From the NCBI RefSeq assembly GCF_029537395.1, contig NZ_CP120677.1, positions 1,736,001 to 1,800,000 on the forward strand: a stretch of 64,000 nucleotides of DNA, read 5' to 3'. Under the pieces are notes generated by a model. That model was not told the DNA's origin, did not search any database, and worked only from the letters and a program-made list of their open reading frames with translations. The stretch is from Tissierella sp. Yu-01 (GTDB taxonomy: Bacteria > Bacillota > Clostridia > Tissierellales > Tissierellaceae). Both the position numbers and the translations under genes were made by a program. How positions within the stretch are numbered: the first letter of the stretch is position 1; each line of letters begins with the position of its first letter. Shown here in pieces: positions 17,236 to 25,782 of this stretch.

Positions 17236-17701
17236 TTTCTCCCACCTCTTCTGATTCTGGTTCTGGCTCTGGATCAGGCTCTGGTTCTGGAACTTCACCT
17301 GATGATTTATCAGATACCTCCATCAATAATCCTATTGGATAGTCCTTACCATCAACTTCAAGAATAACTGTGGAATTATAGAACTTCACTTTATCAACTA
17401 TCCCTTTTACATTATCTGTACCATTAAATATAGTTACTTCTTTACCTATTAAACTAACTTGATTTAACATTGTTAGTTGATTTATACCTTCAGTTACAGT
17501 GCTCATTTGTTCAAGCATTGTAAATTGAGCAAGTTGAGAAAGATAATCTGTTTTGCTTCCACCACCTGATTCTCCACCCATAGGACTTTGGTTCTGTATC
17601 TCTGCAGCCATTATTCGAAGAAAGTCATCTACTGCTAGACTACTTTTTGGCTTGGTACTTTCATAGCCTTGAGCAACTGCCTTATTGTTATATACCTCCA
17701 T
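17225..17701 (-). CDS. flgD: Hook-capping protein FlgD, short form with acidic Pro-Glu tail
   Basis: FlgD caps the growing hook. The 158-aa protein has the N-terminal FlgD core: SLAVDDFLRIMAAEIQNQSP (about 19-38), DYLSQLAQFTMLEQM and SLIGKEVTIFNG. The usual C-terminal FlgD domain is reduced to about 45 residues (GIVDKVKFYNSTVILEVDGKDY). It is followed by a low-complexity PEPEPDPEPEPE run. The tail is encoded by a hexanucleotide-like repeat (about 17243-17290), prone to length change. Bacillus FlgD is also short. Confidence 0.9.
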   Translation of the reverse strand: MEVYNNKAVAQGYESTKPKSSLAVDDFLRIMAAEIQNQSPMGGESGGGSKTDYLSQLAQFTMLEQMSTVTEGINQLTMLNQVSLIGKEVTIFNGTDNVKGIVDKVKFYNSTVILEVDGKDYPIGLLMEVSDKSSGEVPEPEPDPEPEPESEEVGENEL

Positions 17702-17714
17702 TTGCTTCCCTCCT

Positions 17715-18905
17715 TTATGCTAGGATACTTAATTCACCAGTTTTATGAATGTCTGATTCATTCTTTACTGGGCTTTCAGCGCTTGAATAAAAAGATCTTA
17801 GGTTATTATTTCTCATGCGATATGATCCTTGATTAAAGCTTCCATGTTGATTAAAATCAAAGCCTTGGTTCAAATTATCAGGGCTTGTACCTAAATTTAA
17901 GTCAACATTTATCTTTTCCACTTGAATGTTCTGTTTAAGTAAACTCTCATTTAATTCAGTAATGGATCTTGTAAACATTCCTTTAACCTGTTCATTATCC
18001 ACTAAAATCTTGGCTGTTAGTTTGCCTTCTTCCATCTTCACAGTTACATCCACTGTACCTAAGTCTTCTGGATATAATTTTACTTTCAGGATATTAGTGT
18101 CTCCTTCTTTTGTTGATTCAACTAGTTGAAGAATAGAATCATTCACCCTTTGGATATTATCATCAGATAATGTGACTTCTTTAATTTCTACAGTTTCATC
18201 AGCAATATTGTTGAAACTTCTCACCTGTACATTATCCATCAAATTATGGTCAATGTCCTTTTTAAAAACATTCGTTTTTTCATCAGTCTTTACTTCAGTT
18301 ACGATGTCTGTTTCAATTGAAGTTTCTTCAATACCCAAATCTTGAATGTGGTTACTAATATCTAATTCTGCCGAATTTTGAATCTGATTGTAGTATGAAT
18401 GCTCAGGCTTTACAGTATTTGGTAATGTATCCTCTGCGGATTCTTCAGAACTCACAAGTGATTGCTTCGGCATTTCATCAGAATTATTGTTTTCATTGAT
18501 AGCAAAATCTGTTTTACCTACTTCTTCAAGTAGTGAAAATTCATTCTCTACTATCATACTAGACTCGCCTAACGCTCCAACATTTTCAGTATCTTCCATA
18601 CCTAGCATCATATTTGATAATTTTATAGCTTCTGTATCAACAATCCCTGCCTGCTCAACAAGAATAATCTCATCAGCATTAGTACTAGATACGTAGTTTT
18701 GAAGCGGTAAATTTAGGTTAAGCATTCCCATCATCATTTCCATCACTTTATCTGATGTCTCTTCACTTGTTTCATCTGAAGTAAATCCAGGTGCTTCTGT
18801 ATCAATGGCATCAGATAACAGTTGAGAGAATAATTCTGGTTTTGCTTTAACCGAAGGCTGAGGTTTTGAAATGTTTTGTGATACTTGAATATTTGCTACT
18901 TCCAT
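17715..18905 (-). CDS. fliK: Flagellar hook-length control protein FliK
   Basis: FliK measures hook length and triggers the FlhB switch. The 396-aa protein has a long, acidic, poorly conserved N-terminal two thirds. A C-terminal FliK domain follows at about 265-355, with LKVKLYPEDLGTVDVTVKMEEGKLTAKILVDNEQVKGMF, the family core. It ends in an Asn/Gly-rich tail. GGAGGTGA lies 4 nt before the ATG at 18905, so the six upstream codons are excluded. It sits between fliJ and flgD. Confidence 0.93.
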   Translation of the reverse strand: MEVANIQVSQNISKPQPSVKAKPELFSQLLSDAIDTEAPGFTSDETSEETSDKVMEMMMGMLNLNLPLQNYVSSTNADEIILVEQAGIVDTEAIKLSNMMLGMEDTENVGALGESSMIVENEFSLLEEVGKTDFAINENNNSDEMPKQSLVSSEESAEDTLPNTVKPEHSYYNQIQNSAELDISNHIQDLGIEETSIETDIVTEVKTDEKTNVFKKDIDHNLMDNVQVRSFNNIADETVEIKEVTLSDDNIQRVNDSILQLVESTKEGDTNILKVKLYPEDLGTVDVTVKMEEGKLTAKILVDNEQVKGMFTRSITELNESLLKQNIQVEKINVDLNLGTSPDNLNQGFDFNQHGSFNQGSYRMRNNNLRSFYSSAESPVKNESDIHKTGELSILA

Positions 18906-18950
18906 TATTTCACCTCCTCTCAATGTTAAAATATATATAGAATTAAATTA

Positions 18951-19385
18951 TTAATTCTCAACTTTCTTAAATTTCAACACAGCCATTTCATCCAAGAATT
19001 TCTGTTCATCAGAATTTACTTTTTCTAGATAGTTTGAGTAATCTCTTTCCTTAAGTTTTTCCATGATCTTTCTATCCTTTTGAGCTGATACTAATTCCTG
19101 TCTAATATCTTCAAGCTCTTTTGTTTTTCTCTCAATTATTTCATGTTGATTCTCAATCCTATCCTCTAAATCTGATTTGTATAATTGTAGCTGTCTAAGT
19201 TCACTGATACTTTTACATCTAAGGGTCTTTTCTTTTACCACTTCATATTCCTTAGTCAAATTATTTAATATCATCTTCTCTTGGTTAAGTTCATTTTGTG
19301 ACACAGCAAACTTTTCCATGCTACTTTTCTCTAGACTTTCTCTCCATTCAAGGACTTTCTCCATGGAGAAGCTATATGCTTTCAT
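18951..19385 (-). CDS. fliJ: Flagellar export chaperone FliJ
   Basis: A 144-aa, almost fully alpha-helical and charged protein predicted to be a coiled coil. It begins MKAYSFSMEKVLEWRESLE, the FliJ pattern F.F.LE.VL..R. FliJ is the stalk of the FliI ATPase ring and a general chaperone of the export apparatus. It is placed directly after fliI. The start is the ATG at 19385. An AGGAG lies 12 nt upstream, a little far, and a TTG four codons earlier is the alternative. Confidence 0.9.
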   Translation of the reverse strand: MKAYSFSMEKVLEWRESLEKSSMEKFAVSQNELNQEKMILNNLTKEYEVVKEKTLRCKSISELRQLQLYKSDLEDRIENQHEIIERKTKELEDIRQELVSAQKDRKIMEKLKERDYSNYLEKVNSDEQKFLDEMAVLKFKKVEN

Positions 19386-19403
19386 GTTATAGACCAACTC
19401 CTA

Positions 19404-20723
19404 TTAATTAGCTTTTGTCATTGTATTCTTCAATAAAACTAAAGCGTCTTCGTAAATATATTGCTCATTTACATTTTGTTTTAGGAAATCATTGATTGGA
19501 CCATTAAGTTGAATTGCTCTATCTACCTTTGGATTACTTCCACTAACATATGCCCCAACATTTATTAAATCCTCTGATTCAGCATAAGTAGCCAAGTTTT
19601 CCTTTAATTCTCCTACCAGTCTGTAATGATCATCGGTAACAATTTCCTTCATAATTCTACTTATACTATTTTGAATATCTATTGAAGGATAATGATTCTT
19701 TGCTGCAATCTTACGTGATAATACTATATGGCCATCTAAAATACCACGTACTGCATCGGCAATAGGCTCATTCATATCATCACCCTCTACTAACACTGTA
19801 TAAAAGGCAGTTATAGATCCAGTTTTGGACATTCCACTTCTCTCTAGCAACTTTGGAAGCTCTGCAAATACAGAAGGAGTATATCCTTTTGTAGTTGGTG
19901 GTTCTCCAGTAGCAAGTCCAATTTCTCTTTGAGCCATTGCAAAACGGGTAACTGAGTCCATCATGAACATTACCTTTTTTCCCTGATCTCTAAAATATTC
20001 AGCTATTGCTGTAGCTACGAAGGCACCCTTTAACCTAACTAAAGGCGGTTGATCTGATGTTGCACAGACTACAACAGACTTCTTATATCCATCAGGTCCC
20101 AAGTCTTTCTCAATAAACTCAAGTACTTCTCTACCTCTCTCTCCTACAAGTGCAATAACATTTACATCAGCTTCACAATATCTTGCTATCATGCCAAGAA
20201 GGGTACTCTTACCTACACCTGAACCTGCAAATATACCAATTCTCTGACCTTCACCTACTGTAAGCACTCCATCTATAGCCTTAACACCAGTACTCATTAT
20301 GTCTTCTATTTTTCTTCTTTCAAAAGGATTAGGCGGTGTTCTATCAACATTATATAGCTGTCCATCCTTGATGGCATCCATATCCAACGGCCTACCTAAA
20401 CCATCGAGGGTGTGCCCTAAAAGTTTATCACTAATCCTTACTTTAAGTGATTTACCCGTTGGTCTAACTAAACAACCTGGTCCAATGCCACTAAGTTCAT
20501 CTAGTGGCATCAATAACACTGAATTGTCCTTAAATCCAACTACTTCAGAAAGCACGATTTTGTCTGAAGACTTTATATATATTTCACACACCTCTCCAAC
20601 AAAAACTTCAAGTCCTTCAACCTGAATAATAAGACCAATTACCTGAGTTACCTTACCAAGCTTTGTATAGTGGGGTTTTTTCTTTATTAAATTGCTATAA
20701 TCTTCAAAAGGTAAATCTAACAA
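19404..20723 (-). CDS. fliI: Flagellum-specific ATPase FliI
   Basis: This is the F1-like ATPase energising export. The 439-aa protein has Walker A GIFAGSGVGKSTLL (about 164-177), ALVGERGREVLEF and Walker B KVMFMMDSVTRFAMAQREIGLA, and the C-terminal domain. It starts at TTG (20723), with GGAGG 6 nt upstream and no ATG nearby. It follows fliH by 1 bp. Length and motifs are complete. Confidence 0.97.
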   Translation of the reverse strand: MLDLPFEDYSNLIKKKPHYTKLGKVTQVIGLIIQVEGLEVFVGEVCEIYIKSSDKIVLSEVVGFKDNSVLLMPLDELSGIGPGCLVRPTGKSLKVRISDKLLGHTLDGLGRPLDMDAIKDGQLYNVDRTPPNPFERRKIEDIMSTGVKAIDGVLTVGEGQRIGIFAGSGVGKSTLLGMIARYCEADVNVIALVGERGREVLEFIEKDLGPDGYKKSVVVCATSDQPPLVRLKGAFVATAIAEYFRDQGKKVMFMMDSVTRFAMAQREIGLATGEPPTTKGYTPSVFAELPKLLERSGMSKTGSITAFYTVLVEGDDMNEPIADAVRGILDGHIVLSRKIAAKNHYPSIDIQNSISRIMKEIVTDDHYRLVGELKENLATYAESEDLINVGAYVSGSNPKVDRAIQLNGPINDFLKQNVNEQYIYEDALVLLKNTMTKAN

Positions 20724-20724
20724 T

Positions 20725-21537
20725 TTAGTCCTCCATATTTTTCATTTCATCAATAATGGAATCAATCTGTTTTCTTATTTGTAAATCAATTATTTGCGCT
20801 TCATTTTCAATAGTACAGCCGTTTTTCTCTAGGTTGTTATCCTCTAGAATAATGAACCTTGCCTTTGGACAGCTTGCTTCAAGTTCTTCTAAGTTTTCTC
20901 TTAAAATCTCAACATTATCTGGATTACAAGTTATTATAATATTCTCTGTCTCCTCATAAAGTTGGATTATTGGCTTAATCAGTGATGTTATATTCTTCGA
21001 AGATGTATCTATAACATCATGCACTATACTTTCAGCCATTTCGCCTGCCAAATTTAAGATTCTATCTCTATTATCCAAAAAGTATTCCTTAACTTTTCTT
21101 TCTGCCTGTTCAATTAAATCTAAGGCGTTTTTCTTTATTTCATTACATTGTTCTTGACAATCTTCAAATGCTTTCTCAATACCTTGCTTATGACCATCTT
21201 CGAAACCTCTCTTGATACCTTCTTCATATGCTTTTTCGATGGCTTCTCTTTGGAGATTTTTAATCTCTGCTTTTGCTTCATTCATTGAAGCTTCTATAAG
21301 GGCCTGTCTTTCTTCTTCCATTTCAAGCCTTAGTTTTTCCTCAATCTCTTTCCTTATAGCTTCTATATCAACATAACTTTTTTGATTATCCTTATCTCCA
21401 TCTTCAATGGCTTCTTCTATGATTTCTTCAGGCTCTTCGTCGATTATAGGTGCTTTTATTTTTACATCTGAGATTGAAACACTGGAATCAGAATATGCAA
21501 CATTGTCATTCTTTATAATCCTATACGACAACCGCAT
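20725..21537 (-). CDS. fliH: Flagellar assembly protein FliH
   Basis: FliH regulates FliI and tethers it to the C-ring. The 270-aa protein begins MRLSYRIIKNDN. A long glutamate/lysine-rich coiled coil (about 55-130) contains a glycine-spaced helix, EEGIKRGFEDGHKQGIEKA, resembling the GxxxG repeats of FliH. It ends with the V-ATPase E-subunit-like domain (VHDVIDTSSKNI... IITCNPDNVEILREN). The ATG at 21537 has AGGGGTGA 5 nt upstream. It overlaps fliG by 17 bp. Confidence 0.93.
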   Translation of the reverse strand: MRLSYRIIKNDNVAYSDSSVSISDVKIKAPIIDEEPEEIIEEAIEDGDKDNQKSYVDIEAIRKEIEEKLRLEMEEERQALIEASMNEAKAEIKNLQREAIEKAYEEGIKRGFEDGHKQGIEKAFEDCQEQCNEIKKNALDLIEQAERKVKEYFLDNRDRILNLAGEMAESIVHDVIDTSSKNITSLIKPIIQLYEETENIIITCNPDNVEILRENLEELEASCPKARFIILEDNNLEKNGCTIENEAQIIDLQIRKQIDSIIDEMKNMED

Positions 21538-22531
21538 CCTGATCACCCCTACCTATAACTATTTCTCCAGCTTCATCCAATCTTCTAATAATACCAACAA
21601 TTCTTTGTTGAGCTTCCTCTACTGTTGATAATCTAACAGGTCCCATAAATTGAATATCTTCTTTTAGTAAATCTCCAGCACGTTTTGACATATTGCCGTA
21701 GATAACACTAGCCACATTTTCTGAAGCACCCTTTAATGCAAGTGCTAAATCCTCATTGCTAACCTCACGAAGAGTTCTTTGAATAGAAGATCTATCAAGA
21801 TTAACAATATCTTCAAATACAAATAGATTGGATTTTACTGTCTCAGCTAACTCAGGCTGAGTTTCTTCCAGATTACTAATGATATTTCTTTCTGTACTCC
21901 TATCAACTGAATTAAGTATTTCAACAAGTGCTTTAACCCCACCAATTGATTCAGAATCACTTTCAATAAGGTTGGAGAACTTCTCTTCCATAATCTTTTC
22001 TATCTTCCTGACTACAGCCGGTGACGTTCTACTAATGGTACCTAGTCTCTCAGCAACTTCAGTTTGCATCTCATCAGGGAATTGAGAAAGTACCATAGCA
22101 GCCTTTTCTGGCTGCATATAGCACATAATAAGAGCAATAGTTTGTGGATGCTCATTCATTAACAAATTAGTTAATTGACGAGTGTCAGCCTTTCGAGCAA
22201 TAGAAAATGGTTTTTCACTTTGCTTCATCTGATTTAACACATCCATAACTTCCTTAGCACGTTGAGTACCCAAGGCTTTTTGCAATAAATCCTTTGCATA
22301 TTCAATTCCACCGTCAACAACAAATTGTCTAGCAGAAGCCATATCTAAAAAGTCATTAATTACTTGCTCTCTTTCTTCAGGTTCAACATAACTGATATTT
22401 GCAATCTCATATGATACTTTCTGAATCATATAATCCGGTAACAGCTTTAATATCTGTGCTGATGTCTCTGGTCCTAACGATATGAGTAAAATAGCTGCTT
22501 TTCTTATTCCATTTTCTTTTTTCTTCATCAA
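21521..22531 (-). CDS. fliG: Flagellar motor switch protein FliG
   Basis: This is the C-ring protein that contacts MotA. The 336-aa product has the N-terminal ring-binding domain (IRKAAILLISLGPETSAQILKLL), the middle EHPQTIALIMCYMQPEKAAMVLSQFP (EHPQTxAxxL pattern) and the C-terminal torque helix with charged residues (KGASENVASVIYGNMSKRAGDLLKEDI). It follows fliF by 1 bp and is complete. Confidence 0.97.
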   Translation of the reverse strand: MMKKKENGIRKAAILLISLGPETSAQILKLLPDYMIQKVSYEIANISYVEPEEREQVINDFLDMASARQFVVDGGIEYAKDLLQKALGTQRAKEVMDVLNQMKQSEKPFSIARKADTRQLTNLLMNEHPQTIALIMCYMQPEKAAMVLSQFPDEMQTEVAERLGTISRTSPAVVRKIEKIMEEKFSNLIESDSESIGGVKALVEILNSVDRSTERNIISNLEETQPELAETVKSNLFVFEDIVNLDRSSIQRTLREVSNEDLALALKGASENVASVIYGNMSKRAGDLLKEDIQFMGPVRLSTVEEAQQRIVGIIRRLDEAGEIVIGRGDQDAVVV

Positions 22532-22532
22532 A

Positions 22533-24074
22533 TCACCCTTGATCCTTCAACCATGTTCTTATTAAGTCTGCTGCTAAATCCGGATTTTCTTTAGCATATT
22601 TTTGTGCTTTATCACCTTTGTCATCAGGTTTTATTTGTATACCAAAATCATCATCCAAAACAGATAATGTACTTTCTACTGTATCTCCCGTAGCCAATTG
22701 TTCTTGGAACTGTATATCTTCTTTCTTCTTTCTTCTTACATTTCTTATTGTCAAAATAATAATTATTAATAATGCAAGTATTCCTAAACCTCTTAAGATA
22801 TAAGGTAAGTATTTTTGTAAACCTTCCACTGGTTCCTCTTCCATTCCTTCGTCAATAACACCTGTTTCCGGTCCATCATTGAACATAATACCTTCAACAC
22901 TAATTATGTCTCCTCTTTCGCTGTCATAGCCTGTAGCTGCAGCTACAATATTTTGTATCTTAGCTAGGTTTTCATCTGATAAATTTCCATTATATACTAC
23001 AGATGTTGTTAATCTATTAACCTTTCCAGGAGCCTTGATTATAGATCTTGTCTCAGAGGATAGTTCATTATTTATAATTCTTGAATATGTAGAATCATCT
23101 CCATCAACACTATCCATTACATTGCTTATATTGTCATCAATGCTTCCACCTGTTACAGTCTGAATGTCAATATTACCGCCACTAGCCTCAATCTGCTCGC
23201 TTATAGGTATTGGATTAGAATAGTTAATTACAGTTGTTTCCTCTGAATCAAAGTCAAGATCAGCAAGAACAGATACCATAACCTTGTCCTTCCCAAGAGC
23301 ATTACCTAAAAGCTTCATTAAACTTGATTCAATCTGATCCTCAAATTTATTTCGAATACTGTCATACTGACTCATAATATCCATGGTAGTTATGTCTTGA
23401 TCTTCATTTAAAAAACCACTAAGAAGATTACCTTTAGTGTCGATTACCTGGATATTTTCCTCTGGTAAATTGTCTACAGCACCTGAAACCAAAGCTACGA
23501 TTCCTCTAATCATGTCCTGCGTTACCTTTTGAGAAGGTTTAATTCCTATGATAACTGACGCAGAGGCAGCCTTTTCTTCGGTTTCAAATATGCTCTTTTC
23601 AGGCATAACAAGATGTACCTTTGCAGATTCTATAGCATCAAGAGACATAATAGATCTTTGAAGTTCACCTGTTAAAGCCCTTTGATACATAATCTGTCTA
23701 TCTTCATCAGTGACCATCATCCCTGTATCATCGAAAATCTCAAATCCAGTGGAACTCTCTGGCATCATACCATTCATAGCAAGCTGAAGCCTGTATTCAT
23801 CCACTTTATTTTCATCGATTAAGATATTTCTACCATTGTTCTCAATCTTATACTTGATTCCATTTGTCTCTAGATCATTTACAATAATTCCTGCATCCTG
23901 AAGCTCAAGATTGCTGAATAACAAAGCGTAGTTTATTTTATTGTTATTATAGGTAAGGACGGATACAATCAAAATAATTGCGATTATTGAAGTAACCATT
24001 ATGATTTTCTTCTTTTTATCAAGATTATTCCAGCCTTCCTTTGCCCCATCCAATGTTTTCTTTATACTCTCCAT
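22533..24074 (-). CDS. fliF: Flagellar MS-ring protein FliF
   Basis: This is the MS-ring scaffold in the cytoplasmic membrane. The 513-aa protein has a first membrane helix at about 25-43 and ring-building motifs in the periplasmic region, including ALTGELQRSIMSLDAIESAKVHLVMPEKSIF (about 131-161) and ASVIIGIKPSQKVTQDMIRGIVALVSGAV. A second helix lies near 425-447, and the FliG-binding tail ends DLAADLIRTWLKDQG. The order fliE-fliF-fliG is canonical. Confidence 0.97.
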   Translation of the reverse strand: MESIKKTLDGAKEGWNNLDKKKKIIMVTSIIAIILIVSVLTYNNNKINYALLFSNLELQDAGIIVNDLETNGIKYKIENNGRNILIDENKVDEYRLQLAMNGMMPESSTGFEIFDDTGMMVTDEDRQIMYQRALTGELQRSIMSLDAIESAKVHLVMPEKSIFETEEKAASASVIIGIKPSQKVTQDMIRGIVALVSGAVDNLPEENIQVIDTKGNLLSGFLNEDQDITTMDIMSQYDSIRNKFEDQIESSLMKLLGNALGKDKVMVSVLADLDFDSEETTVINYSNPIPISEQIEASGGNIDIQTVTGGSIDDNISNVMDSVDGDDSTYSRIINNELSSETRSIIKAPGKVNRLTTSVVYNGNLSDENLAKIQNIVAAATGYDSERGDIISVEGIMFNDGPETGVIDEGMEEEPVEGLQKYLPYILRGLGILALLIIIILTIRNVRRKKKEDIQFQEQLATGDTVESTLSVLDDDFGIQIKPDDKGDKAQKYAKENPDLAADLIRTWLKDQG

Positions 24075-24100
24075 CTTCTATGTAGCTCCTTTTTGTATTG

Positions 24101-24391
24101 CTATAGCTGCATATTATTAATTTCTTTATAGGCCTCTACAACTTTGTTTCTTACCTGTACTGCTAACTCTATAGCTAATCTTGCTTCTTCAGTAGCTATC
24201 ATTACCGTATGTAAATCATCAACTTGACCACTAATAAAATCATCAGTCAATCTATCTGCATTAATTTGCATATTATTAACTTTGTTAATTTCATCACTAA
24301 TCATTTCTTTGAAATCGATTTGATTGTCTATATTTGTATGTATTTTTTGAATGTTATTAATTAAATTATTGCTTACTCTTGAAATTTCCAA
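24101..24391 (-). CDS. fliE: Flagellar hook-basal body junction protein FliE
   Basis: A 96-aa helical protein connecting the MS-ring to the rod and the first export substrate. The C-terminal half has the FliE pattern FISGQVDDLHTVMIATEEARLAIELAVQVRNKVVEAYKEIN (about 49-91), nearly identical in plan to other FliEs. It sits between flgC and fliF. The 85-bp gap before it carries a dispersed repeat. Confidence 0.95.
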   Translation of the reverse strand: MEISRVSNNLINNIQKIHTNIDNQIDFKEMISDEINKVNNMQINADRLTDDFISGQVDDLHTVMIATEEARLAIELAVQVRNKVVEAYKEINNMQL

Positions 24392-24415
24392 ATATTATCC
24401 CCCCTAAATATTAAA

Positions 24416-24450
24416 TCCGAGATTCCTCGACTTGCTCGAATGACAAGATC
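24416..24450. repeat. Dispersed GAGAT-CTCGA-TGACA intergenic repeat, copy 2
   Basis: CCGAGATTCCTCGACTTGCT followed by CGAATGACAAGATC lies in the flgC-fliE gap. It is related to the units at 11229, 44906 and 45669, with the same GAGAT...CTCG...ATGACA layout. Confidence 0.65.
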
Positions 24451-24476
24451 TTTAGTTATTACCTATTACCTGATTG

Positions 24477-24911
24477 TTATCCCTTTGATATCTCTAGAGC
24501 CTTTTTAAGTATACTCTTGCTAGTATTTAAGGCAGTTATATTTGCCTCATAGGTTCTTTGAGCATTGATAAGAGCTATCATTTCATCAACCATATTTACA
24601 TTTGGCATATTTACATAACCATCTTCATTTGCATCTGGATGTTCTGGATCGTAGACTATTTTCAACCCTTCCTCATTATCCTCAATTCCAACTACCTTTA
24701 CCCCTTGGCTACTTTTCTCATTCTTTCCTGAGATTCTATTTTTCTCATTAACTAAGTTCTCTTCAAAAAGTACCTCTTTGCGTCTATAAGGTCCACCTTC
24801 TTCAGTTCTTGTTGTTTTCACATTTGCAATATTGGTTGATATTGTATCCATCTTCAATCTTTCAAGTGTAAGACCACTGGCATTAATCTGCATTGAAGTA
24901 AAAACCGACAT
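24477..24911 (-). CDS. flgC: Flagellar basal-body rod protein FlgC
   Basis: A proximal rod protein of 144 aa. It begins MSVFTSMQINASGLTLERLKMDTISTNIANVKTT, the FlgC N-terminus. The middle GVKVVGIEDNEEGLKIVYDPEHPDANEDGYVNMPNVNMVDEM is the FlgC hallmark, and YEANITALNTSKSILKKALEI closes the D0. AGGTGGTGAG precedes the ATG at 24911, four codons inside the longest frame. It follows flgB. Confidence 0.95.
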   Translation of the reverse strand: MSVFTSMQINASGLTLERLKMDTISTNIANVKTTRTEEGGPYRRKEVLFEENLVNEKNRISGKNEKSSQGVKVVGIEDNEEGLKIVYDPEHPDANEDGYVNMPNVNMVDEMIALINAQRTYEANITALNTSKSILKKALEISKG

Positions 24912-24968
24912 ATTTCTCACCACCTTTTAATTTTAACAGTAAAAATACAAATTTATATTAAGATTGCA

Positions 24969-25349
24969 TTAACGATTTATTACATAATTAAGATTAGATA
25001 ATCTTGCGTTTAGTTGTTGAATCAATATACTATAGTATAATTCATTAGCAGCCAGCTCAGTTGCTTCCAAATCAATGTCGACGTTGTTACCATTATCATT
25101 TAATGAAGTATTCTCCCTCTTTTTAACTTGAGGTTCTAAGTTTTTAACATTTACATGACCAAAATGTTTCTCATGGGTAGCCTTCAAAGAAAGCTTGTCC
25201 TTTGCTTGTACCAAATATTCCTCAAATTCGACTTTATTAACTTTATAATCTGGAGTATTAATATTAGCAATATTGCTAGAAATTGTACTTTGACGTAGAG
25301 AAGAAACATCAAGACCTTTTTTAATTAAATCATAACTATAACCGCTCAT
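24969..25349 (-). CDS. flgB: Flagellar basal-body rod protein FlgB
   Basis: A proximal rod protein of 126 aa and the first structural gene of the fla operon. It has the signature LRQSTISSNIANINTPDYKVNKVEFEEYL (about 18-46) and the C-terminal NNVDIDLEATELAANELYYSILIQQLNARLSNL. AGGAGG lies 6 nt upstream of the ATG. Between its start and the upstream c-di-GMP riboswitch are about 185 nt with a short reading frame and alternative hairpins. Confidence 0.95.
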   Translation of the reverse strand: MSGYSYDLIKKGLDVSSLRQSTISSNIANINTPDYKVNKVEFEEYLVQAKDKLSLKATHEKHFGHVNVKNLEPQVKKRENTSLNDNGNNVDIDLEATELAANELYYSILIQQLNARLSNLNYVINR

Positions 25350-25449
25350 AACTTTCCTCCTATATTTTCCAATTTCCCTATGATATAAAAAAATACTTTT
25401 CCAACGGTATTAGATATCTTGAGATTTCTATGTCCAATGGATAGCAAGG

Positions 25450-25518
25450 CTACCCATTTACATCTACCGTAATGGGAAAAGCATAATTATATACAAAGAG
25501 TAGTAGTTTTTTACTCAT
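25450..25518 (-). CDS. Possible 22-aa leader peptide downstream of the fla riboswitch
   Basis: ATG at 25518 opens a 22-codon frame, MSKKLLLFVYNYAFPITVDV-NG, ending at a TAG. AGGAG lies 10 nt upstream, inside the 3' end of the riboswitch, and could pair with CUUCU at the riboswitch 5' end. The frame overlaps one arm of the downstream hairpins. It may be a translated leader or chance. No homology is claimed. Confidence 0.3.
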   Translation of the reverse strand: MSKKLLLFVYNYAFPITVDVNG

Positions 25519-25534
25519 TTAAAAAACTCTCCTT

Positions 25535-25625
25535 TCGGTAACTGGCTGCCAACCATAGTATGGTAAGGCCCTATAGCTTTGCGTCGCTGCCTTTCGACAG
25601 GTTTGCCGCTTTCGTAGAAGCATAT
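25535..25625 (-). promoter_or_regulatory. c-di-GMP-I (GEMM) riboswitch upstream of flgB
   Basis: The minus strand carries the class I core in order: GGCAAACCUGUCGAAAGGCA, GACGCAAAGCUAUAGGGCCU, a short hairpin (ACCAUACUAUGGU) and GGCAGCCAGUUACC. The GAAA tetraloop, the ACGCAAAGC ligand-binding segment, the GGGCCU receptor side and the GGCAGCC strand match the GEMM consensus. It precedes the flgB-first operon, as does the Clostridioides difficile motility riboswitch. Whether ligand turns expression on or off is not readable here. Confidence 0.93.
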
Positions 25626-25717
25626 TTAATTCTAGTCAAATAAATGTTATCACATTTTTTTACAATTTACAACACATAAAACCATTAAAACTAAATTTTA
25701 CTTATATATAAAATAAA

Positions 25718-25754
25718 AACCAAAACAATTTTATCAAATAAAATCATTTTGGTT
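25718..25754 (-). terminator. Terminator after the flagellin-fliD-fliS operon
   Basis: AACCAAAA and TTTTGGTT pair, with an inner ATTTTAT/ATAAAAT stem, followed on the minus strand by TTTATTTTATAT. It lies 29 bp beyond the fliT-like stop and before the fla promoter region. Confidence 0.75.
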
Positions 25755-25782
25755 AGGTTTTTTGTATTAATTTGTCACTCAA

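Larger units (their letters stand above)
25350..25782 (-). promoter_or_regulatory. Gene-poor control region of the fla operon
   Basis: This 433-bp stretch contains, in transcription order: the terminator of the flagellin operon (25754-25718), a possible extended -10 promoter (TTGTAA at 25667-25672, 17 bp, TAACAT at 25644-25649 with TG upstream), the c-di-GMP riboswitch, a 22-codon reading frame, two mutually exclusive hairpins that share AATGGG (CCCATT...AATGGG against AATGGGTAGC-CTT-GCTATCCATT, about 25435-25475), a U-rich stretch near 25385, and the flgB ribosome site. No other gene is visible. Confidence 0.6.

Noticed and set aside
16861-17298. Longer N-terminus for the TIGR02530 protein through the flgD tail
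   Set aside because: The extra QNQ-rich residues are the flgD repeat read in another frame. A good ribosome site supports the start at 17235.
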